Assembly (NCBI GenBank): GCA_022567015.1
Contig: JADFHR010000063.1
Location: 1-13,745 of the forward strand
From: Pseudomonadota bacterium
Lineage (GTDB): Bacteria; Pseudomonadota; Alphaproteobacteria; Rhodospirillales; 2-02-FULL-58-16
DNA length: 13,745 nucleotides
Direction of reading: 5' to 3'
A model generated the notes under the pieces. The model made no database searches, had not been told where the DNA came from, and worked only from the letters and a program-made list of their open reading frames with translations. A program made the translations under genes and the position numbers. Below are positions 6,686 through 11,718 of the stretch, piece after piece (position 1 is the first letter of the stretch; every line of letters starts with the position of its first letter).

Positions 6686-7300
6686 ATGACCTTTTATCCC
6701 GAGGAACGCATAGGGCTGTTCATTGACGGGTCCAATCTGTACGCCGCGGCCCGCGCCCTGGCCTTCGACATCGACTACAAGCGGCTTCTCGATTATTTCT
6801 CCGGCAAAGGGCGCCTGATCCGCGCCTTCTATTACACCGCCCTCATGGAGGAACAGGAATACTCGCCCATACGTCCGCTGGTCGACTGGCTGGACTACAA
6901 CGGGTATACCATGGTCACCAAGCCGACCAAGGAATTCACGGATTCCAAGGGCCGGCGCAAGATCAAGGGCAACATGGACATCGAGCTGGCCATCGACGTG
7001 ATGGAGATGGCCGAGCGCCTGGATCACATCGTGATCTTTTCCGGCGACGGCGACTTCCGCCGGTTGGTCGAAGCCGTTCAGCGCAAGGGCGTCCGGGTGA
7101 GCGTCGTCAGCACCGTGCGGTCGCAGCCGCCCATGGTGGCCGACGAGTTGCGGCGTCAGGCCGACTACTTCATGGAATTGCAGGACCTGCAGCCCGATAT
7201 CGCCCGTATCAGGGACCGCGAAGACGCGCACCGGGACGAGGACCAGGACGAGGACGACCAGATGCCGTCCGATTCCGAGATCCACCTGGAGACGGCGTAG
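6686..7300 (+). CDS. NYN-domain (LabA-like, PIN-fold) putative ribonuclease
   Basis: The protein (204 residues) belongs to the NYN group of PIN-like nucleases, formerly DUF88, which includes LabA. Key acidic positions are visible: Asp14 and Asn17 in FIDGSNLY (12-19), Asp98 in KGNMDIELAIDVM (94-106), and Asp121 and Asp123 in FSGDGDF (118-124). These form the expected metal site, so a Mg-dependent RNase is inferred. Substrate and physiological role are unknown. Residues 170-200 form a strongly acidic, probably disordered tail. The start at ATG 6686 has AAGGA eight bases upstream, and a -10-like TATAGT lies near 6644. It is divergent from folK. Five bases separate its stop from the first possible start of the glycosylase gene, so the two may be co-transcribed. 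This neighbourhood (smpB, glycosylase, NYN, rpoZ) recurs in alphaproteobacteria as far as I recall. Confidence 0.88.
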   Translation: MTFYPEERIGLFIDGSNLYAAARALAFDIDYKRLLDYFSGKGRLIRAFYYTALMEEQEYSPIRPLVDWLDYNGYTMVTKPTKEFTDSKGRRKIKGNMDIELAIDVMEMAERLDHIVIFSGDGDFRRLVEAVQRKGVRVSVVSTVRSQPPMVADELRRQADYFMELQDLQPDIARIRDREDAHRDEDQDEDDQMPSDSEIHLETA

Positions 7301-7305
7301 AGGTC

Positions 7306-8091
7306 GTGCGTTCCGTCCCCGCGGACCCCGGGGGGACACAGGAGGTGTCATCCCCCCGTCAACGAAATGCGGGGGACGCCCTTGCGGCCCCCGGGGGGTC
7401 ACGGGGGGTGTCCCCCCGGCAACGTTATGCGGGGGACGCCCCCGCGGCCCCCGGGCGGGATTGTCCGCGGTGTGCGCGACTGGTCGACTACCGCCGGGCC
7501 AACCGGGCCGCCCATTCCGGGTGGCATAATGCGCCGGTTTCCGCCTTCGCCCCGGACGGCGCCGGCGGCGGGGCCGATGTGGCCTTGCTCATCGTCGGGC
7601 TGGCGCCGGGGCTGCGCGGCGCCAACCGCACGGGCCGCCCCTTTACCGGCGATGTCGCCGGCGACCTGCTGTTCGCCACCTTGCTCGCGTTCGGATTGGC
7701 CGAAGGGACCTACGGGGCCAGGGCCGACGACGGGCTCCGCCTGGTCGGCTGCCGCATCACCAACGCCGTCCGCTGCGTGCCGCCGGAAAACAGGCCCACG
7801 GGCCCGGAGGTCGCGGCCTGCCGCCCGTTTCTGGCCGGCGAGATCGGCGCCCTTCGCCGCCTCAAGGTCGTCCTCGCCCTCGGCGTCGTCGCCCACGGCG
7901 CCGTGGTGGCGGCGCTGGGCGAGAAGAAAAGCGCCCGGCCCTTCCGCCACGGCGCCTTGCACCGCCTGGGGTGCGGCCTGGTGCTGGCCGACAGTTACCA
8001 CTGCTCGCGCTACAACACCAATACCGGCAGGCTCACCGAGGCCATGTTCCACGCCGTGTTCGAGCAAATGGCGCCGATGCTGGGCGCCTGA
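7306..8091 (+). CDS. Uracil-DNA glycosylase, family 5 (UdgB-like), with repeat-derived N-terminus
   Basis: This is a [4Fe-4S] uracil-DNA glycosylase of the family 4/5 kind, excising deaminated bases in DNA repair. Numbering is from GTG 7306 (261 residues). Seen: CPRC (53-56), WHNAPV, motif 1 GLAPGLRGANRTGRPFTGD (98-116), CRITNAVRCVPPENRPT (149-165), Cys172, and motif 2 SYHCSRYNTNTGRLT (230-244) with His232. Cys53, Cys56, Cys157 and Cys172 are the likely cluster ligands. The alanine after GLAP fits family 5. The start is doubtful. Residues of about 6-50 are encoded by two tandem copies of the GC-rich palindromic repeat, and no ATG exists in frame between GTG 7306 and the first cysteine. Other in-frame starts are GTG 7345 and GTG 7408. 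Normal family members have a short N-terminus before CPRC. The core identification is firm; the N-terminus is not. Confidence 0.9.
   Translation: MRSVPADPGGTQEVSSPRQRNAGDALAAPGGSRGVSPRQRYAGDAPAAPGRDCPRCARLVDYRRANRAAHSGWHNAPVSAFAPDGAGGGADVALLIVGLAPGLRGANRTGRPFTGDVAGDLLFATLLAFGLAEGTYGARADDGLRLVGCRITNAVRCVPPENRPTGPEVAACRPFLAGEIGALRRLKVVLALGVVAHGAVVAALGEKKSARPFRHGALHRLGCGLVLADSYHCSRYNTNTGRLTEAMFHAVFEQMAPMLGA
7323..7454 (+). repeat. GC-rich palindromic repeats, tandem copies B1 and B2
   Basis: B1 (about 7323-7391) and B2 (about 7386-7454) share the junction GGCCCCC. B2 is close to the consensus, with spacer caacgttat. B1 has drifted: the first loop reads aggaggtgtcat, which adds two bases, and further changes include ccctt for ccccc. 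Corresponding points in B1 and B2 are 63 bases apart. The pair lies between the NYN stop and the conserved part of the glycosylase, and its reading frame joins the glycosylase without a stop. Confidence 0.9.
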
Positions 8092-8101
8092 AATTTGGCG
8101 T

Positions 8102-8131
8102 TTGCCGCGCCTCGGCTCCGCTTGCTATACC
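8102..8131 (+). promoter_or_regulatory. Possible thrH promoter
   Basis: A -35-like TTGCCG (8102-8107) and a -10-like TATACC (8126-8131) are 18 bases apart, in the 76-base gap between the glycosylase stop and the thrH start. Transcription would begin about 30 bases before thrH. The -35 resembles the TTGCCT proposed for rpoZ and dapA. This is a pattern match only. Confidence 0.4.
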
Positions 8132-8167
8132 CGTGCAGGCATATCCAGGAAAAATGGGAGAACGGGT

Positions 8168-8791
8168 GTGGAGATCGTCTGCCTCGACCTGGAAGGGGTC
8201 CTCATTCCGGAAATCTGGATCAGCCTGGCCGAACGCACGGGCATCGAGGCCCTGCGCGCCACCACCCGCGAGGTTCCCGACTACGACGCACTGATGCGCC
8301 AACGCCTGCGTATCCTCGAAGAGCACGGCCTGGGGCTGCCCGATGTCCAGGCGGCCGCGGACGCCGTGGGGCCGCTGGAGGGGGCGCAGGAATTCATCGA
8401 CTGGCTGCGCCGGCGATTCCAGGTGGTGATTCTTTCGGACACGTTCTACGAGTTCGCCCACCCGATCATGCGCCAGCTCGGCTGGCCGACCCTGTTTTGC
8501 CACCGCCTCCAGGTGGATGGCGGCGGCCGGGTGGTCGATTACCGCCTGCGCATGCGGGACCACAAGGTCCAGGCCGTGGCGGCGTTCCGGGGCCTGAATT
8601 TCAAGGTCTTCGCCGCCGGCGATTCCTATAACGACACCGGCATGTTGAAAGAGGCCGACACGGGGATCCTGTTCCGCCCCCCGGACAACGTGGCGCGCGA
8701 GTTTCCCCGGTTCCCCGTGGCCCGCGAATACGGCGAACTGCAGGACCGCTTTCTCGAGGCCAGCGAGTACTGCGTGGACAGGGAATCCTGA
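8168..8791 (+). CDS. thrH: ThrH: phosphoserine phosphatase / homoserine phosphotransferase
   Basis: ThrH is a HAD-superfamily enzyme that dephosphorylates phosphoserine and, in Pseudomonas aeruginosa, also transfers the phosphate to homoserine, linking serine and threonine synthesis. The 207-residue product resembles ThrH along its whole length. HAD motif I is CLDLEGVLIPEIW, with nucleophile Asp7 and Glu9 in place of the second aspartate, as in ThrH. Motif II includes Ser90 in ILSDTFYEF. Lys133 in RMRDHK is the likely motif III lysine, and motif IV is GDSYNDTGML with Asp152 and Asp156. GTG 8168 is chosen as the start because it aligns with the ThrH N-terminus and has GGGAG seven bases upstream. 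The frame is open far upstream, through the glycosylase gene, but that part is a shadow. It converges with the DUF4170 gene. Confidence 0.93.
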   Translation: MEIVCLDLEGVLIPEIWISLAERTGIEALRATTREVPDYDALMRQRLRILEEHGLGLPDVQAAADAVGPLEGAQEFIDWLRRRFQVVILSDTFYEFAHPIMRQLGWPTLFCHRLQVDGGGRVVDYRLRMRDHKVQAVAAFRGLNFKVFAAGDSYNDTGMLKEADTGILFRPPDNVAREFPRFPVAREYGELQDRFLEASEYCVDRES

Positions 8792-8862
8792 TTTATTGTC
8801 TTGGGCTTACCCGCGCTTCCTCGGCAATCAGATCAGGAGCGTGGAGGGCGGAGGAACGGGCG

Positions 8863-9093
8863 TCACCCATGCTCCTCCTTTTCCGGATCTAGCGTCCGGT
8901 GCAGATGCACGATGACGTATTTGACGTGGGCCTCGTCCACATGGGCCTGGCTGGCGCCGCGCCAGGCGTCCAGCGCCGTCTGGTAGTTGGGAAAGATGCC
9001 GACCACGTCCAGGGTGTCGACGTCGGTGAACTCCATCCCCCGCGAATCCTTCACTTCGCCGCCAAACACCAGGTGAAGCAGCGGCTTTGCCAT
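8863..9093 (-). CDS. DUF4170 family protein
   Basis: This small protein (76 residues) is found mostly in Alphaproteobacteria, and its function is unknown. The family pattern is clear: LHLVFGGEVKD near the start, then DTLDVVGIFPNYQTALDAWR, then VKYVIVHLHRTLDPE. There is no signal peptide or membrane segment, so it is probably cytoplasmic. A strong GGAGG lies seven bases before ATG 9093, which fixes the start. The gene is convergent with thrH and divergent from the glutathione transferase gene, with a 356-base intergenic region on its upstream side. In other alphaproteobacteria it often sits near genes for lipopolysaccharide or nucleotide-phosphate metabolism, but nothing here shows that link. 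Confidence 0.85.
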   Translation of the reverse strand: MAKPLLHLVFGGEVKDSRGMEFTDVDTLDVVGIFPNYQTALDAWRGASQAHVDEAHVKYVIVHLHRTLDPEKEEHG

Positions 9094-9200
9094 GGATTAT
9101 CCTCCGCGCCGATGATCGACGCCGTGGCGCCTGAAACGGCCATACGATACGCAGGTGGCGCGCGACCACCGGCAACGGGCCACGTAAGCGCGCCGGCGGC

Positions 9201-9236
9201 CGATTTCACCCCCAAACGGAGCCCCGTTTCAAATCG
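9201..9236. repeat. Nested inverted repeat
   Basis: The outer arms CGATTT (9201-9206) and AAATCG (9231-9236) enclose the inner arms AAACGG (9214-9219) and CCGTTT (9224-9229), which have a 4-base loop. The spacer on the left (7 bases) is longer than on the right (1 base), so as one RNA hairpin it would have a bulge. It lies between two divergent genes and could be an operator, but this is a guess. Confidence 0.45.
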
Positions 9237-9272
9237 GTGCTATCATGGGGGCGGCGGACATCCCCAAAACCG

Positions 9273-9399
9273 GGCCCCGGGGGGACACGGGGGGTGTCCC
9301 CCCCGGCAACGTTATGCGGGGGACGCCCCCGCGGCCCCCGGGGGGACACGGGGGGTGTCCCTCCGGCAACATTATGCGGGAGACGCCCCCGCGGCTCCC
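9273..9399 (+). repeat. GC-rich palindromic repeats, tandem copies C1 and C2
   Basis: C1 (9273-9339) and C2 (9333-9399) share a GGCCCCC junction and match copy B2 closely, including the spacer caacgttat (caacattat in C2). Corresponding points are 61 bases apart, one more than the 60-base consensus, because C1 has an extra C. C2 carries a few substitutions that slightly weaken its hairpins. The pair lies upstream of the glutathione transferase gene in the same direction. Confidence 0.92.
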
Positions 9400-9449
9400 G
9401 GGGACGGAGTTGGCGCCGCCCAGGACCATCGACCGAGGGAACACGTAAA

Positions 9450-10145
9450 ATGATCGATCTCCATACTTGGCCCACGCCCAACGGGTTCAAGGTTTCCATC
9501 ATGCTCGAGGAAACCGGCCTGCCCTATACCGTCATCCCGGTCGATATTTCCAAGGGCGACCAGTTCGAGCCCGAGTTCCTGAAAATCAGCCCCAACAACA
9601 AGATGCCCGCCATCGTCGACCACGACGGGCCGGACGGCGGCCCGTACGCCCTGTTCGAATCGGGCGCCATTCTCATGTACCTGGCGGAAAAGACCGGCCG
9701 CTTCATGCCGTCCGCCGTCGCCGGGCGCTACCGGGTCATCCAGTGGCTGATGTTCCAGATGGGCGGCATCGGCCCCATGCTGGGCCAGGCCCATCACTTC
9801 CGCCAGTACGCCCCGGAACCCCTGCCCTATGCCATCGACCGCTACACCAACGAAACCGGGCGCCTCTACGGCGTGATGGACCGCCGGCTCGGCGACAGCG
9901 AATACCTGGCCGGCGACTACTCCATCGCCGACATCGCCTGTTTTCCCTGGATCCGGTCCTACGAACGCCAGGGGCAGAAGCTCGAGGACTTCGCCAACGT
10001 GAAACGCTGGTTCGAGGCCATCGGCGACCGCCCGGCGGTGCACAAGGGCCTTCAGGTGCTGGCCGACCGCCGCCGGCCGCCGGGCGAGATGGACGAGAAA
10101 GCGCGTTCCATCCTTTTCGGCGCCGAGCAGTACAAGCGTCGCTAG
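9450..10145 (+). CDS. Glutathione S-transferase, Nu-class-like (YfcG/YghU-related)
   Basis: This cytosolic glutathione transferase (231 residues) resembles the Nu class, whose members such as E. coli YfcG act as glutathione-dependent disulfide-bond reductases and peroxidases. The N-terminal thioredoxin-like domain begins DLHTWPTPNGFKVS (3-16), with Thr9 and Asn11 in place of a catalytic Tyr/Ser/Cys, as in that class. It continues with ISPNNKMPAIVD (46-57, cis-Pro53) and FESGAIL (69-75), the gamma-glutamyl site. The helical domain carries QWLMFQMGGIGPMLGQAHHF (98-117) and YSIADIACFPW. ATG 9450 is chosen because it aligns with the family N-terminus and has GAGGGA upstream. The frame stays open back through the palindromic repeats, but those codons are not part of the family. 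It converges with smpB, with 43 bases between the stops. Confidence 0.93.
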   Translation: MIDLHTWPTPNGFKVSIMLEETGLPYTVIPVDISKGDQFEPEFLKISPNNKMPAIVDHDGPDGGPYALFESGAILMYLAEKTGRFMPSAVAGRYRVIQWLMFQMGGIGPMLGQAHHFRQYAPEPLPYAIDRYTNETGRLYGVMDRRLGDSEYLAGDYSIADIACFPWIRSYERQGQKLEDFANVKRWFEAIGDRPAVHKGLQVLADRRRPPGEMDEKARSILFGAEQYKRR

Positions 10146-10188
10146 TCCGGCGCGTCCACGCCGCCCTTTCCGGCGCCGCCCGCCGCCT

Positions 10189-10659
10189 TCAGCCTCTGTC
10201 GCGCAACAGCCTCGCCTTCTGGCGCTTCCAATCACGCTCCTTGACGGCGATGCGCTTGTCATAGGTGCGCTTGCCGCGCGCCAGGGCCAGTTCCACCTTG
10301 GCCAGGCCGGTGGCGGTGAAGTAGACGGAAAGCGGGACCACGGTCATGCCCTTGCGCTGCACCGCGGCGATCAATTTGGCGATCTCGCGCCGGTGCAACA
10401 GAAGCTTGCGCGGCCGCCGGGGCTCGTGGTTGAAGCGGCTGGCCGCCGTGTACTCGGGGATGTGGGCGTTGAGCAGGAACAGCTCCCCCCCCTGCTCGCC
10501 GGCATAGGCCTCGGTGATGGCGGCGCGGCCCTGGCGCAGGGACTTCACCTCGGTGCCGGTGAGCACGATGCCCGCTTCGAAGGTTTCCTCGATGGCGTAG
10601 TCGTGGCGCGCCTTGCGGTTCTGCGCCACCACGGTGCCGCGGCCTTTCCTGCGCGCCAT
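10189..10659 (-). CDS. smpB: SsrA-binding protein
   Basis: SmpB binds tmRNA and delivers it to stalled ribosomes for trans-translation. The 156-residue length is typical. Motifs in order are VAQNRKARHDY (11-21), LTGTEVKSLRQGR (33-45), FLLNAHIPEY (61-70), RKLLLHRREIAKL (84-96), the basic strand around VPLSVYFT (108-115), ARGKRTYDKR (127-136), and a basic C-terminal tail that enters the mRNA channel. The start at ATG 10659 gives the standard MARR opening; no clear Shine-Dalgarno is visible. It lies 28 bases downstream of dapA on the same strand, a pairing seen in many alphaproteobacteria, so the two are probably one operon. The tmRNA gene itself is not in the window. Confidence 0.96.
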   Translation of the reverse strand: MARRKGRGTVVAQNRKARHDYAIEETFEAGIVLTGTEVKSLRQGRAAITEAYAGEQGGELFLLNAHIPEYTAASRFNHEPRRPRKLLLHRREIAKLIAAVQRKGMTVVPLSVYFTATGLAKVELALARGKRTYDKRIAVKERDWKRQKARLLRDRG

Positions 10660-10687
10660 CGGCCCAATGCCTATACTGGGTTACGGG

Positions 10688-11560
10688 TCAGAGCAGGCCG
10701 GCCCCGGTCAGGGCGGCCTTGACCTGCGCCTTGCTGGGGTCGGAGATTTCGCACATCGGCAGCCTGACCTCGGGCAGGCACTTGCCGAGCAGGGCGGCGG
10801 CGTATTTCACCGGGGCCGGGCTGGTTTCGCAGAACATGGCCAGATGCACGGCCATCAGGGTGTCCTGCAACCTCATGACCGTATCCAGGTCCCTCTCCCG
10901 CCAGGCCTTGTGCAGGTCGGCGCACATCCTGGGCGCGATGTTGGCGGTCACCGAGATGCAGCCATGGCCGCCGCCGGCCAGGAACGGAACCACGGTCGCG
11001 TCCTCGCCGCTCATCTGACAGAACTCGGGCCCGATGGCCATGCGGGTCTCTATGGGCCGGGCGAGGTCGCTGGTCGCGTCCTTGACGCCGATCACGTTGG
11101 GCAGCTTGGCCAGTTGCGCCATGGTTTCCACCGACATGTCGACGATGCTGCGCCCGGGAATGTTGTAAATGAGGATCGGCATGCCGGCCGCGTCGTGGAT
11201 GGCCTTGTAGTGCAGATAGAGTCCTTCCTGGGTCGGTTTGTTGTAATACGGTGTCACCACCAGGGCCGCGTCGGCGCCGGCCTTCTTGGCGTGGCAGGTG
11301 AGCTGGATCGCCTCTTCGGTGGAGTTGGAGCCGGTGCCGGCGACGACCGGCACCTTGCCGCGCGCCACCTCGATGCACAACTCGGTGACACGCATGTGCT
11401 CGGCGTGGGTGAGCGTCGGCGATTCGCCGGTGGTTCCGCACGGAACCAACCCGTCGGTGCCCTGTTGGATGTGCCATTCGACGAGGGACTGGAAGGCGGG
11501 CTCGTCCACCATGGTGTCCTTGAACGGCGTGATCAGGGCGACAAAGGACCCCTTGAACAT
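10688..11560 (-). CDS. dapA: 4-hydroxy-tetrahydrodipicolinate synthase
   Basis: DapA condenses pyruvate with aspartate semialdehyde, the first committed step toward diaminopimelate and lysine. The 290-residue protein has the full TIM-barrel signature: ALITPF (8-13), PCGTTGESPTL (40-50) with Thr43-Thr44, VVAGTGSNST (72-81), VTPYYNKPTQEG (102-113) with Tyr106, YNIPGR (132-137) with Tyr132 and Arg137, and the Schiff-base lysine Lys160 in VIGVKDAT. A GGAGG lies five bases before ATG 11560, fixing the start. It leads the dapA-smpB pair and is divergent from the lytic transglycosylase gene, so murein precursor synthesis and murein breakdown flank one intergenic region. No lysine riboswitch or long leader is visible. 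Confidence 0.97.
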   Translation of the reverse strand: MFKGSFVALITPFKDTMVDEPAFQSLVEWHIQQGTDGLVPCGTTGESPTLTHAEHMRVTELCIEVARGKVPVVAGTGSNSTEEAIQLTCHAKKAGADAALVVTPYYNKPTQEGLYLHYKAIHDAAGMPILIYNIPGRSIVDMSVETMAQLAKLPNVIGVKDATSDLARPIETRMAIGPEFCQMSGEDATVVPFLAGGGHGCISVTANIAPRMCADLHKAWRERDLDTVMRLQDTLMAVHLAMFCETSPAPVKYAAALLGKCLPEVRLPMCEISDPSKAQVKAALTGAGLL

Positions 11561-11596
11561 GCCTTCCTCCCGTGGTTTGGGTCTGCGTGAGCGGCG

Positions 11597-11626
11597 ACCA
11601 TACTCTCAAAAAACGCACCCAGGCAA
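11597..11626 (-). promoter_or_regulatory. Predicted dapA promoter
   Basis: On the minus strand, -35-like TTGCCT (11626-11621) and -10-like TATGGT (11602-11597) are 18 bases apart. Transcription would begin about 30 bases upstream of the dapA ATG. The -35 is the same hexamer as in the predicted rpoZ promoter. The assignment rests on pattern and position only. Confidence 0.5.
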
Positions 11627-11669
11627 GCCGGGCCGGAAAGGAGACGCCGGCCTGTCCCGCCGACCCGCC

Positions 11670-11698
11670 TTGTGGCGGCGGTTCGCGCCCCCTACATT
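11670..11698 (+). promoter_or_regulatory. Predicted promoter of the lytic transglycosylase gene
   Basis: TTGTGG (11670-11675) and TACATT (11693-11698) are 17 bases apart. Transcription would begin near 11704, just before ATG 11719 and about 48 bases before the alternative TTG 11752. If real, this excludes the start at 11572, which would place 49 odd residues before the signal peptide. Confidence 0.4.
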
Positions 11699-11718
11699 TC
11701 AGCTTAGCGGAAACACGC

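Larger units (their letters stand above)
9094..9449. other. Intergenic region between DUF4170 and the glutathione transferase
   Basis: This 356-base gap separates two divergent genes and holds no recognised gene. It should contain both promoters, but I found no convincing -35/-10 pair; a -10-like TATCAT lies at 9241-9246. A nested inverted repeat spans 9201-9236, with CGATTT/AAATCG outside and AAACGG-agcc-CCGTTT inside. Two tandem copies of the GC-rich palindromic repeat fill 9273-9399 and end about 50 bases before the transferase start. Confidence 0.6.

Noticed and set aside
6680..7402. 240-codon minus-strand frame opposite the NYN gene
   Set aside because: It is antisense to a clear NYN protein, and part of its sequence is translated repeat.
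7367..8791. 474-codon frame joining repeat DNA, the glycosylase region and thrH
   Set aside because: Only its end (from GTG 8168) is a real protein, ThrH. The upstream part is the glycosylase gene and repeats in a wrong frame, rich in Pro, Arg and Ser.
8835..8876. Possible terminator hairpin between thrH and DUF4170
   Set aside because: The arms (AGGAGCGTGG and CCATGCTCCT) have a mismatch and a long loop, overlap the DUF4170 coding end, and lack a T-run.
5874..9399. CRISPR array
   Set aside because: Repeats are 60-bp palindromic units without unique spacers and lie in three separate places, with no cas genes.
9237..9449. In-frame extension of the glutathione transferase start
   Set aside because: The family N-terminus aligns with ATG 9450, which has a ribosome-binding site. 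The upstream codons are repeat sequence.
11572..11718. Upstream start for the lytic transglycosylase
   Set aside because: It would put 49 non-family residues before the signal peptide and overlap the predicted promoter.
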